Source: Burkholderia sp. (GTDB taxonomy: Bacteria > Pseudomonadota > Gammaproteobacteria > Burkholderiales > Burkholderiaceae). From it: DNA of 64,000 nt. A program made the translations under genes and the position numbers. This document shows positions 43,861 to 52,760 of the stretch, one piece after another (the stretch's first letter is position 1; every line of letters starts with the position of its first letter). The stretch lies in contig JAIRVP010000072.1 of assembly GCA_031253835.1 (NCBI GenBank), positions 240,896 to 304,895 on the forward strand. The letters are read 5' to 3'. The notes beneath the pieces are model-generated. The model did no database searches, was not told the origin of the DNA, and saw only the letters and a program-made list of their open reading frames with translations.

Positions 43861-44571
43861 ATGACGAAGCCGACCAATCATCTGCCCAAACGCGCACTCG
43901 TCGCCGCCGCGCTGGTCGCGAGCGGCCTGTTCGCCGCTGCCGGCGCGCATGCCGAGTCGCTCGACGCGATCGTCAAGGCCGTCAAGTTCGACGACATCGC
44001 CGACATCGGCAAGCAGCTCAAGAGCGGCAAGCTCGATCCGAACACGCTCGCGCCGAACGGCGATCCGATCCTGGTGATCGCCGCGCGCGAGAAGTCGGAC
44101 AAGGTCGCGGCCGCGATCGCGACGACGCCGAACGTCGACCTCGAGAAGGAAGACAAGGCCGGCGAGAACGCGCTGATGCTCGCGTCGCTGAACGGCGACG
44201 TCGGCCTCGCGAAGCTGCTGATCGACAAGGGCGCGGAAGTCAGCAAGAAGGGCTGGGCGCCGCTGCACTACGCGGCGACCAACGGCCAGGACGCGGTCGT
44301 CAAGCTGCTGCTCGACCACGACGCGTATATCGATACGGCGTCGCCGAACGGCACGACGCCGCTGATGATGGCCGCGCGCGGCAACCATGCATCGACGGTC
44401 AACCTGCTGCTCGACCAGGGTGCCGATCCGCAGGTGAAGAACCAGCTCGGCATCACCGCGCTCGAGTTCGCGAAGCACTACAAGGCGCCGGATGCGATCG
44501 ACATCCTGAGCAAGCGGACCGAGCGCGTCGGCGGATCGGCGCCGGCAGATGCGCAAAAGAGTGCAAAATGA
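43861..44571 (+). CDS. Exported ankyrin-repeat protein
   Basis: 236 aa. A signal peptide covers about residues 1-30 (ALVAAALVASGLFAAAGAHA). The rest is four to five ankyrin repeats, recognisable from GENALMLASLNGDVGLAKLLIDKGA, GWAPLHYAATNGQDAVVKLLL and TPLMMAARGNHASTVNLLLDQGA (quoted in parts: GENALMLASLNG, APLHYAATNG, TPLMMAARGN). It is a periplasmic protein-binding scaffold of unknown partner. It follows tatD closely, as in other Burkholderia, so it is probably a core gene. Confidence 0.88.
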   Translation: MTKPTNHLPKRALVAAALVASGLFAAAGAHAESLDAIVKAVKFDDIADIGKQLKSGKLDPNTLAPNGDPILVIAAREKSDKVAAAIATTPNVDLEKEDKAGENALMLASLNGDVGLAKLLIDKGAEVSKKGWAPLHYAATNGQDAVVKLLLDHDAYIDTASPNGTTPLMMAARGNHASTVNLLLDQGADPQVKNQLGITALEFAKHYKAPDAIDILSKRTERVGGSAPADAQKSAK

Positions 44572-44691
44572 CGGTTTTCGGTGCGGCGGACGGTACGCCC
44601 GCCCGGCCGGATTCCGGCCGGAGCAGGGCGCCTGGCGCCGCGCCGGCCAAGGCAGCAGGCGGTCTCGGGCCGCATTGACATAAGGAACACC

Positions 44692-45048
44692 ATGTTGCGC
44701 GCAATGTTTTGTGCCGCGGCGTTTGCCGTACCGTTGTCGGCGGCGGCTTTCACGGGCGCGGATCTCGACCGGCTGTGCGCGAAGACGGACGTCAAGTCGC
44801 GGGCGTCGTGCGCGGCCTATATCGAAGGCGCCGCCGACGGCGTCTACAACACGATCGACGCGATCGGCGGCACCACCGGGCCGCGCGTCGGCCAGTATTT
44901 CTGCCTGCCGCCCGACATCCGGGCGCAGCAGATGACCGACGCGGTGCGCAAGTACATCGCGGAAAATCCGAAGCTCGCCGACTACAACGCGAGCACCGCG
45001 GTGTCGCTCGGTCTCGGCAAGGCGTTTCCGTGCCGGAGCGGCAACTGA
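44692..45048 (+). CDS. Rap1a/Tai-family small exported protein
   Basis: 118 aa. A signal peptide (FCAAAFAVPLSAAAF) is followed by the Tai4-like fold pattern: cysteines in DRLCAK and RASCAAYIEGAADG, FCLPPDIRAQQM, and a final Cys in AFPCRSG. Members include periplasmic immunity proteins against type VI amidase effectors, but many are stand-alone with no effector nearby. No VgrG, Hcp or amidase gene is in this window, so an immunity role is not supported by context. The start at 44692 begins the signal peptide. Confidence 0.8.
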   Translation: MLRAMFCAAAFAVPLSAAAFTGADLDRLCAKTDVKSRASCAAYIEGAADGVYNTIDAIGGTTGPRVGQYFCLPPDIRAQQMTDAVRKYIAENPKLADYNASTAVSLGLGKAFPCRSGN

Positions 45049-45137
45049 CCTGACGCCGTGTCCGGGCGCGTGCGCGGCCCGGACGTCGCCGACGCATCCA
45101 GGACGAGGCGCGCGCGCCTCATCACCCAAGGGCGCCG

Positions 45138-46310
45138 ATGATTTCAATCGAGGAACTGCAGCGCATCGCCGATGCGCCGTTGCATTCGTGGCTCGGCACG
45201 CTGGCCGTGTCGGTCATCGTCGTACTGGTCGTCACGATCGTGCACCGTCTCGGCGCACGCATCGTCAAGCGCATCGCGCAGCCGTATCCGCTGATGAGCG
45301 CGATCCTGCGCTACATCGACAAGCCGTCGCTCGTCGTGCTCGCGCTGCTGGCGCTCGAATTCCTGTGGGTCCAGGCGGACGACGGCGTGTCGTTCGTGCG
45401 CGGCATGCGCACCGCGGCCGCGGTCGGCTCGATCGTGTCGCTCACGTGGCTGCTGGTGCGGCTCGCGGCCGGCGTCGGCGACGCGATCATCCAGGCCCAT
45501 CCAATCGATACGGCCGACAACCTCCAGGCGCGGCGCATCCATACGCAGGCCAGGGTGCTCGTGCGGACCGTGATGGTGCTGATCGTGATCATCGGCACCG
45601 GCGCCGCGCTGATGACGTTCCCGAACGTGCGCCAGGTGGGCGCGAGCCTGCTGGCGTCGGCCGGCGTTGCGGGGCTCGTCGCCGGTATCGCCGCGCGGCC
45701 GGTGCTCGGCAACCTGATCGCCGGGCTGCAGATCGCGCTCACACAGCCGATCCGGCTCGACGACGTGGTCGTGATCCAGGGCGAGTGGGGGCGCATCGAG
45801 GAAATCACCGGGTCATTCGTGTCGGTGCGGCTGTGGGACCAGCGGCGCCTCGTCGTGCCGCTGCAGTGGATCATCGAGAATCCGTTCACGAACTGGACGC
45901 GCAGCAGCTCGGAAATCATCGGTACCGTCTACCTGTCGGTCGACTACCGCACGCCGCTCGCGCCGCTGCGCGAGGAGCTCGCACGGCTCGTCCATGCGGC
46001 GCCCGAGTGGGACGGCCGCGTGCAGGTGCTGCAGGTGACCGACGCGACCGAGCGCACGATGCAGTTGCGCGCGCTCGTCAGCGCGGCCGATTCGTCGTCG
46101 TGCTGGGATCTGCGCTGCCGCGTGCGCGAAGGGTTGATCGCGTACCTGCAGGACCGCTATCCGCAGTGTTTGCCGCGCAGCCGGATGGAGCTGTATCCGC
46201 ACGAATCCGCGCCCGACGCGCCGAATCCCGAACGGCCGCACGCGCGGGCGCCCGCCGCCAGCACGGCGGCCAACACCGCAGCCGATCCGCAGGCCGCCGA
46301 AGGCCGCTGA
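45138..46310 (+). CDS. Small-conductance mechanosensitive channel (MscS family)
   Basis: 390 aa. Four membrane segments are readable at about residues 20-40, 62-80, 96-118 and 135-155. The pore helix and beta domain follow with LLASAGVAGLVAGIAARPVLGN and IRLDDVVVIQGEWGRIEEI, the MscS core (read in parts: VAGIAARPVLGN, GEWGRIEEI). The cytoplasmic end is basic and then Ala/Pro-rich. It releases solutes upon osmotic downshock. The next gene, an ATPase, starts 49 bases later on the same strand. Confidence 0.9.
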   Translation: MISIEELQRIADAPLHSWLGTLAVSVIVVLVVTIVHRLGARIVKRIAQPYPLMSAILRYIDKPSLVVLALLALEFLWVQADDGVSFVRGMRTAAAVGSIVSLTWLLVRLAAGVGDAIIQAHPIDTADNLQARRIHTQARVLVRTVMVLIVIIGTGAALMTFPNVRQVGASLLASAGVAGLVAGIAARPVLGNLIAGLQIALTQPIRLDDVVVIQGEWGRIEEITGSFVSVRLWDQRRLVVPLQWIIENPFTNWTRSSSEIIGTVYLSVDYRTPLAPLREELARLVHAAPEWDGRVQVLQVTDATERTMQLRALVSAADSSSCWDLRCRVREGLIAYLQDRYPQCLPRSRMELYPHESAPDAPNPERPHARAPAASTAANTAADPQAAEGR

Positions 46311-46359
46311 GCGCGGCCCGGTGCCTGCCTTTTCCGTTTTCCCCGTCTCTCCCGTTTCC

Positions 46360-47535
46360 ATGACCGCGCTGAACACGCTTGCCATCGCCAACTACCGCTC
46401 GCTGCGCGAGCTGATCGTGCCGCTCGCGGCGCTCAACGTCGTCACGGGGCCGAACGGCAGCGGCAAGTCGAGCGTCTACCGGGCGCTGCGGCTGCTCGCC
46501 GATACCGCGCAGGGTCGCGTGATCCCGTCGCTCGCCCGCGAAGGCGGGTTGCCGTCGACGCTGTGGGCCGGCCCCGAGCGCTTCTCGCGCGCGATGCTGG
46601 CCGGCGATGCGCCGGTGACGGGCACGGTGCGCAAGGGGCCCGTGAGCCTCAAGCTCGGCTTCGCGTGCGACGATTTCGGCTATTCGATCGATCTCGGCCT
46701 GCCGGTTCCGAGCCATTCGCAGTTCGCGCTCGATCCGGTGGTCAAGCGCGAATGCATCTGGGGCGGCGCGCTGCTGCGCCCGTCGACGCTGCTGGTCGAC
46801 CGGCAGGGCGCGCAGATCCGCGCGCGCACCGCGTCGGGCGACTGGCAGACGATTCCGCAACCGGTCGCGAGCTTCGACAGCATGATGACCGAGTTCGCCG
46901 ATCCGACCGGTGCGCCCGAGATGATCGCGGTGCGCGAGCGGATCCGCTCGTGGCGCTTCTACGACCATTTCCGGACCGACGCGCAGGCGCCGGCGCGCCA
47001 GTCGCACATCGGCACCCATACGCCGGTGCTCGCGGACGATGGCGCGGACCTGGCCGCCGCGCTGCAGACGATCCGCGAAATCGGCGACGGCGCGGCGCTC
47101 GATGCGGCGATCGACGACGCGTTTCCCGGTGCGTCGGTCGAGATCGACAATCCGGGCGGACGAGGCCGTTTCGACGTGCTGATGCGCCAGCCGGGGCTGC
47201 TGCGGCCGCTCGCGGCGGCCGAGCTGTCCGACGGCACGCTGCGCTACCTGCTGCTCGCGGCCGCGCTGCTGACGCCGCGGCCGCCGGCGCTGATGGTGCT
47301 GAACGAACCGGAGACGAGCCTGCATCCCGATCTGCTGCCGGCGCTCGGCCGCCTGATCGCACAGGCCGCGCGGCGCTCGCAGGTGCTCGTCGTGTCGCAC
47401 GCGGCGCGGCTGATCGCGACGCTCGAGCGCGAGGCCGGCTGCGAGTCGCTGGTGCTCGACAAGCAGCTCGGCGCGACCGCGCTCGTCGACGCCGACACGC
47501 GCGACCTGCCGGCCTGGAAGTGGCCGTCGCGTTGA
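46360..47535 (+). CDS. Stand-alone AAA ATPase, RecF/SMC-like (AAA_21 type)
   Basis: 391 aa. Walker A is TGPNGSGKSSVYRA directly after IANYRSLRELIVPLAALN, the pattern of RecF-like ATPases. The signature region is AAELSDGTLRYLLL, Walker B is LMVLNEPETSLHPDLLPAL and the H-switch is VVSHAARL. There is no visible TOPRIM, nuclease or transmembrane domain, so it is a bare ATPase. Similar proteins occur both as housekeeping orphans and as parts of defence modules; no partner nuclease is beside it. An ATG at 46321 would add 13 residues of low complexity. Confidence 0.85.
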   Translation: MTALNTLAIANYRSLRELIVPLAALNVVTGPNGSGKSSVYRALRLLADTAQGRVIPSLAREGGLPSTLWAGPERFSRAMLAGDAPVTGTVRKGPVSLKLGFACDDFGYSIDLGLPVPSHSQFALDPVVKRECIWGGALLRPSTLLVDRQGAQIRARTASGDWQTIPQPVASFDSMMTEFADPTGAPEMIAVRERIRSWRFYDHFRTDAQAPARQSHIGTHTPVLADDGADLAAALQTIREIGDGAALDAAIDDAFPGASVEIDNPGGRGRFDVLMRQPGLLRPLAAAELSDGTLRYLLLAAALLTPRPPALMVLNEPETSLHPDLLPALGRLIAQAARRSQVLVVSHAARLIATLEREAGCESLVLDKQLGATALVDADTRDLPAWKWPSR

Positions 47536-47813
47536 CGGGGCGGGCGGCGTGCTCGCCTGCCAGCATTGTAAAAGGGGGCGGATCGACCGAGCCTTGCCCG
47601 GTGCGGGGCGGCCGTCCCCGCGAACGGAATGTATCCTGCCTGTAACAACGCCCATAAAATGCAAGACGGGCGGTTCCGGGCGTCGGGATCGCGAATAATG
47701 TCGGGATATCCGGCCGGCGCCTTGCCGGCCAGCGCTGCATGGGGAGGGGGAGCGCAATGGCGCAATCGCCCGCCGGCCGTGCCGCAAGGGACAGGACACA
47801 GGAGACGTGGACC

Positions 47814-48878
47814 ATGAGAATTGCGCAGATCGCCCCGCTGACCGAATCCGTGCCGCCGAAGCTGTACGGCGGCACCGAGCGCGTCGTGTCCTACATCACC
47901 GAGGCGCTCGTCGAGCTCGGCCATGACGTGACGCTGTTCGCGAGCGGCGACTCGACGACGCGGGCGAAGCTCGAGCCCGTCTGGCCGCGCGCGCTGCGGC
48001 TCGATTCGTCGATCCGCGACCGCGTCGCCCCGCACATGCTGCTGATGGAGACGGTCGCGCGCCGCGCGAAGGATTTCGACGTGCTCCATTTCCACATGGA
48101 CTACTACTCGTTCTCGGTCTTCAACCGGCAGGAAACGCCTTACGTGACGACGCTGCACGGCCGGCTCGACCTGCCCGAGCAGCAGCCGGTGTTCGACACC
48201 TTCAACACGGCGCCGGTGATCTCGATTTCGAACTCGCAGCGCCAGCCGCTGCCGCAGGCGAAATGGCTGACGACCGTCTATCACGGGCTCCCCGACACGC
48301 TGTACCTGCCGCAACCCGTCGAGCCGCGCTATCTCGCGTTCCTCGGCCGCATCTCGCCGGAGAAGCGCGTCGATACCGCGATCCGCATCGCGCGCCAGTG
48401 CGGGCTGCCGATCCGGATCGCCGCGAAGATCGACGCGGCCGACCAGGAGTACTTCGACCGCGAGATCAAGCCGCTCTTCGCGCTGCCGCATGTCGAATAC
48501 ATCGGCGAGATCGCCGATCACCAGAAGGCCGAATTCCTGTCGGGCGCGCATGCGCTGCTGTTTCCGATCGACTGGCCGGAGCCGTTCGGCCTCGTGATGA
48601 TCGAGGCGATGTCGTGCGGCACGCCGGTGATCGCGTTCAATCGCGGCGCGGTGCCCGAAGTGGTGGACGAAGGCGTGTCGGGCTTCATCGTCGAGGATGA
48701 AATCAGCGCGGTCGCGGCCGTGAACCGGCTGCACCTGCTGCCGCGTGCGCGCGTGCGGCAGCGCTTCGAGGAGCGCTTCACGTCGCGCCGGATGGCGCAG
48801 CAGTACGTCGACGTCTACCAGTCGGTGATCCGCGCGCAGAAGCGCTCGCGCTTCAAGGTGATCGACTCGACGACCTGA
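47814..48878 (+). CDS. Glycosyltransferase family 4
   Basis: 354 aa GT-B enzyme. The acceptor-binding beginning is RIAQIAPLTESVPPKLYGGT; the nucleotide-sugar domain has FLGRISPEKRVDTAIRIA and the family block EPFGLVMIEAMSCGTPVIAF with the EX7E pair, then GAVPEVVDEGVSGFIV. The sugar donor and acceptor are not predictable. It is a single gene with no other polysaccharide genes nearby. A GGAGACGTGG ribosome site precedes the ATG. The 278-base spacer upstream (from 47536) has only a weak GC hairpin. Confidence 0.88.
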   Translation: MRIAQIAPLTESVPPKLYGGTERVVSYITEALVELGHDVTLFASGDSTTRAKLEPVWPRALRLDSSIRDRVAPHMLLMETVARRAKDFDVLHFHMDYYSFSVFNRQETPYVTTLHGRLDLPEQQPVFDTFNTAPVISISNSQRQPLPQAKWLTTVYHGLPDTLYLPQPVEPRYLAFLGRISPEKRVDTAIRIARQCGLPIRIAAKIDAADQEYFDREIKPLFALPHVEYIGEIADHQKAEFLSGAHALLFPIDWPEPFGLVMIEAMSCGTPVIAFNRGAVPEVVDEGVSGFIVEDEISAVAAVNRLHLLPRARVRQRFEERFTSRRMAQQYVDVYQSVIRAQKRSRFKVIDSTT

Positions 48879-48913
48879 ACGGCCTGACGCACCTGAAGCC
48901 GCACGCGGACGGA

Positions 48914-48950
48914 TAAAAAAACGGCGATGCCCGCAAGGACATCGCCGTTT
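48914..48950 (-). terminator. Intrinsic terminator of the SYLF lipoprotein gene
   Basis: AAACGGCGATG and CATCGCCGTTT form an 11-bp stem. On the minus strand it is followed by a seven-T run, about 40 bases after the stop codon. Confidence 0.85.
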
Positions 48951-48992
48951 GCGCATGGCCCGTGCGCGGCGCGCACGGGCGGTGCGTCAGCG

Positions 48993-49580
48993 TCAGATCT
49001 TGAGCTTCGTGACCTTCGTGCCGTTGATCGACACGTCGCCCATCAGGCCCGCGTTCGTCAGCACGACGACCTGGACCGGCGCGGTGGCCGTGGTCGTGTC
49101 GACCGCGCCGTTCGCGCCCATCTTCACGAGCGCGACCGACGCGCCGGCGCCGGCTGCCCAGCCGTCCGAGCCGCGGAATTCGTCGAGCGCTTCCTGCGTC
49201 ATGAACAGGAACACGATCGCCTTCGACTGCGCACCGGCCTGCAGGCCGACCGACAGCGACGACGTGTTGTAGTAGCCGACCGTGCTGCCGCCGACGCGCA
49301 GCGCGCCGTTGCCCGACTGGCCGCCGACGATGAAGCCGGCCTGGATCACTTCGGGGAACACCAGCACGCCGCGCGATTTCGCGACGAGTTCGCGCGAACC
49401 CTTGACCGTGGAGTACATGCGCGACAGCGTCGCGTCGACGCTCGCGTCGATCGACTGGCGCTTCGACGCGTTGGTCGCGGCGTTGTCCGGCTTGTCCGGG
49501 GTGGTGGTGCAACCGGTGAGCGCGAGGCTACCGACGATGAGCGCAGCGGCGGCTTTCAGCACAAGATTCCGTTTTTGCAT
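48993..49580 (-). CDS. SYLF-domain (Ysc84-like) lipoprotein
   Basis: 195 aa. A lipoprotein signal ends in ALTGC (about residue 24). The rest is the SYLF lipid-binding domain: GVLVFPEVIQAGFIVGGQSG, STVGYYNTSSLSVGLQAGAQ, then SKAIVFLFMTQEALDEF and a glycine-rich GWAAGAGASVALV. Bacterial members are outer-membrane or periplasmic proteins of unknown role. It is convergent with the glycosyltransferase gene and monocistronic. Confidence 0.87.
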   Translation of the reverse strand: MQKRNLVLKAAAALIVGSLALTGCTTTPDKPDNAATNASKRQSIDASVDATLSRMYSTVKGSRELVAKSRGVLVFPEVIQAGFIVGGQSGNGALRVGGSTVGYYNTSSLSVGLQAGAQSKAIVFLFMTQEALDEFRGSDGWAAGAGASVALVKMGANGAVDTTTATAPVQVVVLTNAGLMGDVSINGTKVTKLKI

Positions 49581-49824
49581 CGTTCTTCTCCATCGGATGA
49601 TGTTCGGAGTGAGTCTCGCTCAGGGAGCGGATCACGTCGGCAGTTATATCACAGCGGATTACAGCCTCTTTTCGTCCGCCCATGAAAAAGCGTCAAATCG
49701 CTCGGGGATGTCGCGGCGCGCCAACGGACGAAGCGGCGCCAGCGCGTGCGAGGCGCCCCGCGCGTGGTCGGCGCGCGGGGGATAGGGCGGTCAATCGGGA
49801 GGGCGGCGGGCGCCGGGGCGCACG

Positions 49825-50274
49825 TCAGTGCGTGACCGGCGGGACGGGCGGCTTGATCGGCGGGCGGCGCAGCGCGCGGCGGATCAGCGCGATCACGACG
49901 CCGCACGCGAACAGGAACGCGGCCGGCACGACCCAGTAGCCGACGAACGCGTGCCACAGGTAGCCGGCGAGCGTATTGCGGCGCACCACGTACTCGTCGC
50001 GGGCCGCCTGCTGGCGCGGCGCGTTGGCGGCGAGCACGTCGGCCGGGCAGCCGGCCGCGCGCGCCTCGTCAGGATCCCCGTGGCACTTCGCGGCCGCGCC
50101 GGCGGCCTGCTGCGCGTCGGTGAGCTGCCAGGTGGTCAGCGCGAGCTGCAGGTCCGCCTTGTTGTAGGCCATTTCCTCGCGGATCTCGCGGACGGCCACG
50201 ATCGCGACGGGCACGGCCCAGAACACGATCACGATCAGCCAGCGGCGGAACCAGCGGTGTTGTCTCCATGCCAT
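49825..50274 (-). CDS. Hypothetical membrane protein with two transmembrane segments
   Basis: 149 aa. Two hydrophobic segments, at about residues 10-30 (WLIVIVFWAVPVAIVAV) and 112-132 (VGYWVVPAAFLFACGVVIAL), enclose a polar loop of about 80 residues with two cysteines (AAKCHGDP and AAGCPAD), which may be disulfide-bonded in the periplasm. The C terminus is basic and proline-rich. I do not recognise a family. There is no partner gene within 250 bases on either side. Confidence 0.65.
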   Translation of the reverse strand: MAWRQHRWFRRWLIVIVFWAVPVAIVAVREIREEMAYNKADLQLALTTWQLTDAQQAAGAAAKCHGDPDEARAAGCPADVLAANAPRQQAARDEYVVRRNTLAGYLWHAFVGYWVVPAAFLFACGVVIALIRRALRRPPIKPPVPPVTH

Positions 50275-50478
50275 CCAAGCCTCCGTTTGACGCGCGAGCG
50301 CGTCCGTCTCGAGGGCGGCCCGATGGCGCTTCTTGTACTTGGGTGGGCCGCGTTGCAGCCATCATAGAAGAAAACGCGGCGAATTGCCGCACCATGTGGC
50401 GGCGCCGGGCCGGCGGACCGGAAAAGCGGGGCGGGAAGGGGGAGGCAGGCGGGAAACGCGTGTGTCGATGCGCGTGCA

Positions 50479-50521
50479 ACGAAAACGAAAATGCCGCGCC
50501 CGCCGAAGCGGTGCGCGGCAT
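50479..50521 (-). terminator. Intrinsic terminator of the PsiF-like gene
   Basis: ATGCCGCGC and GCGCGGCAT pair, with an inner CCGC/GCGG stem over CGAA. On the minus strand a TTTTCGTTTTCG run follows. It begins 22 bases past the stop codon. Confidence 0.75.
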
Positions 50522-50542
50522 TCGATACGGGAGCGCCGGAAC

Positions 50543-50833
50543 TCAGGCGGCCGGCTGATTGCTCAGGCAGCTCTTCATGAACGCCTTGCGGTCGTCGCCC
50601 TTCTTGCCGGTGGCCTGCGTGTTGCACGCCTTCATCTTTTCCTGCTGCGTCATCGCCTTCGCGGGCTTCGCCGACAGGCAGTCCTTCATGAACGCCTTGC
50701 GTTCGTCGCCCGACTTGCCGGCTGCCTGCGTGTTGCAGGCCTTCATCTTGTCCTGCTGGCTGTTCGCCGCGAATGCGGGGGAAGCCAGCATGCCGCCGAG
50801 AAGCACTGCGGCTACGAGCGATTGGATTTTCAT
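50543..50833 (-). CDS. psiF: PsiF-repeat protein, periplasmic
   Basis: 96 aa. A signal peptide covers about residues 1-22 (SLVAAVLLGGMLASPAFA). Two PsiF repeats follow, each with the pattern KMKACNTQA..K.GD.RKAFMK.CLS, at about 28-55 and 64-91. The four cysteines suggest two disulfides. E. coli PsiF is induced by phosphate starvation; its role is unknown. The start at 50833 gives a proper signal peptide; the reading frame upstream to 50914 has no support. It is a single gene between two terminators/spacers. Confidence 0.88.
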   Translation of the reverse strand: MKIQSLVAAVLLGGMLASPAFAANSQQDKMKACNTQAAGKSGDERKAFMKDCLSAKPAKAMTQQEKMKACNTQATGKKGDDRKAFMKSCLSNQPAA

Positions 50834-51104
50834 TTCGACACTCCCATGGGGTGAATTGCGTGTTATCGACGCCGTCACGAAGCACGCCGGGCTGCGGACA
50901 GGGCCGCATCGCACCGTGCGCTCCGATTATGGCAAATCAATGTGAAAACACCAAAACGGCACTTCCTATAACGTTGCGGACGCCACGGCCGTTGACGGCG
51001 CGCGCGACCGGGCGATCGGGACAAACCATGATGTGCGGCCACCGGCGCCGGCCGTCGCGCCGGAACCTGCCGGATCCCGGCCGCGAGCCATTACAATCGC
51101 GGCC

Positions 51105-52127
51105 ATGAATACACCGAATCCCGCATCCCCTTCGTCCACGGCGGCGCTGCCGCGCATCGCCGTGCTCGCGACCGGCGGCACGATCGCCGGTGCCGCGCCC
51201 GACGCGGCCAGCACGGCCGGCTACCAGGCCGGCGCGCTCGGCGTCAATTTCCTGGTCGACGCGGTGCCGGCGCTCGCGTCGGTCGCGCGCATCGACGCCG
51301 AACAGATCGCCAGCATCGACAGCAAGGATCTCGCGCTGCCGCTGTGGAACACGCTTGCCGCGCGGATCGACGCGTTGATGGCCGATCCGGCGATCGACGG
51401 CATCGTGATCACGCACGGCACCGACACGCTCGAGGAAACCGCATACGCGCTGCATCTGGTCGTGAAAGGCGACAAGCCGGTCGTGCTGACGGCCGCGATG
51501 CGGCCGGCGACCGCGCTGTCGTCCGACGGCCCGCTGAACCTGCTGAACGCGGTGACGGTGGCCGGCCATCCGGCTGCGCGCGGGCAGGGCGTGCTGGTCG
51601 CGTTCAACAACCGGATCCACGGCGCGCGCGACGTCGTGAAGACGAGTACTTACGCGGTCGACGCCTTCCAGTCGCCGGAGCTCGGCGCGCTCGGCTGGGT
51701 GCAGGACGGCCGCGTCGAATTCGCGCGCCGCGCCACGCGGTCGCGTGACTCGCAGCTGGCGATCGCCGCATCCTGGCCGTCCGTCGAAGTCGTCACGAGC
51801 TATGCGGGCGTGACGCGCACGGCCGTCGATGCGCTGGTTGCCGCCGGCGTGCGCGGCCTCGTCGTCGCGGGCACCGGCAACGGATCGATCCATGCGACGC
51901 TGCAGGCGGCCCTTGCCGATGCGGCGAACGCGGGCGTGGCAGTGGTCCGCGCGTCGCGCGTCGGGTCGGGGCATGTGATGCGCAACGGCGCCGCGAACGA
52001 CGATGCGCTCGGTTTCGTCAGCGCGGGCTCGCTGAATCCGTTCAAGGCGCGCGTGCTGCTGATGCTCGCGCTCGCGAACGGCATTCACGGTCGCGACGCG
52101 CTGCAGCGCGCGTTCGATACGCTGTAG
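51105..52127 (+). CDS. L-asparaginase (AnsA/AnsB family)
   Basis: 340 aa. It hydrolyses asparagine to aspartate and ammonia. The first catalytic threonine is in VLATGGTIAGAA and the second in TDTLEETAY within ITHGTDTLEE; the lysine/aspartate pair is in this block. TGNGSIHATLQ and SRVGSGHVMRNG lie in the C-terminal domain. There is no signal peptide before the catalytic start, so a cytoplasmic enzyme is likely, although the sequence looks closer to type II. ATG at 51105 follows a short AT-rich stretch. Confidence 0.9.
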   Translation: MNTPNPASPSSTAALPRIAVLATGGTIAGAAPDAASTAGYQAGALGVNFLVDAVPALASVARIDAEQIASIDSKDLALPLWNTLAARIDALMADPAIDGIVITHGTDTLEETAYALHLVVKGDKPVVLTAAMRPATALSSDGPLNLLNAVTVAGHPAARGQGVLVAFNNRIHGARDVVKTSTYAVDAFQSPELGALGWVQDGRVEFARRATRSRDSQLAIAASWPSVEVVTSYAGVTRTAVDALVAAGVRGLVVAGTGNGSIHATLQAALADAANAGVAVVRASRVGSGHVMRNGAANDDALGFVSAGSLNPFKARVLLMLALANGIHGRDALQRAFDTL

Positions 52128-52163
52128 CCGATACACACCGATCGGGCGGCGCGCGGCGCCCAT

Positions 52164-52196
52164 GAAAAAGGCAGGCCATACGGCCTGCCTTTTTTG
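52164..52196. terminator. Bidirectional terminator between asparaginase and the BON-LysM gene
   Basis: AAAAAGGCAGGCC and GGCCTGCCTTTTTT form a perfect stem over a 4-base loop between convergent genes, with A and T tracts on either side. Confidence 0.92.
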
Positions 52197-52216
52197 CATC
52201 AGTCCGGCGGAAATGC

Positions 52217-52687
52217 TCAGGACTGCGGCGGAATCACGAGCTTCTGGCCCGGGTAGATCCGGTCCGGGCTCGACAGCATCGGCTTGTTCGCTTCGAAGAT
52301 CACCGGGTACTTGTTCGCGTCGCCGTACACTTCCTTGGCGATCGCCGACAGCGTATCGCCCGACTTCACGTCGTGATACTGGACTTCCGGATCGTCCGGC
52401 TGCAGATCGTCGTCGTTGACGCCCGCGACGCCCTGCACGTTACCGGCCGCGACCTTGACCTTCGCCTTCGTGTCGAGGTCGGCGACGCTGCCCGACAGCG
52501 TGACGGTGCGCGATGCGCCGTCGAACGCGACGGTCAGGTTCGACGTGTCGAGGCCTTGTGTGCTGATGTAGTTCTTGATTGCATCGGCCGCGGTCTGGTT
52601 CGCGGCATTCGGATCTTCCGCCGCTTGTGCGTCGGCATGACCCAGCAGTTTTTCACCCGCCTCTTTGATAAACGAAAGAAGACCCAT
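52217..52687 (-). CDS. BON-LysM domain protein (Kbp/YgaU family)
   Basis: 156 aa. The N terminus (LLSFIKEAGEKLLG) is the family start. A BON domain follows at about 30-95 (AIKNYISTQGLDTSNL, VTLSGSVADLDTKAKV), then a LysM domain at about 104-153 (YHDVKSGDTLSAIAKEVYGD, PDRIYPGQKLVIP). The E. coli homologue Kbp is a potassium-binding cytoplasmic protein made in stationary phase. No signal peptide is present. A terminator-like hairpin lies only 48 bases upstream of the start, inside or just before its leader. Confidence 0.92.
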   Translation of the reverse strand: MGLLSFIKEAGEKLLGHADAQAAEDPNAANQTAADAIKNYISTQGLDTSNLTVAFDGASRTVTLSGSVADLDTKAKVKVAAGNVQGVAGVNDDDLQPDDPEVQYHDVKSGDTLSAIAKEVYGDANKYPVIFEANKPMLSSPDRIYPGQKLVIPPQS

Positions 52688-52734
52688 CGCTGCACTCCCT
52701 AGGTGGTTGAAAAGAAAACGCGCCGTGAAGTGGC

Positions 52735-52760
52735 GAAAAAAACACCGCGCTGGGCGCGGT
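52735..52760 (-). terminator. Intrinsic terminator (minus strand) upstream of the BON-LysM gene
   Basis: ACCGCGC (52744-52750) and GCGCGGT (52754-52760) form a short stem; on the minus strand it is followed by G and a long T run (complement of the A tract at 52735-52742). It could end the gcl-hyi-glxR transcript, a small RNA, or act as an attenuator in the BON-LysM leader. Confidence 0.7.
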
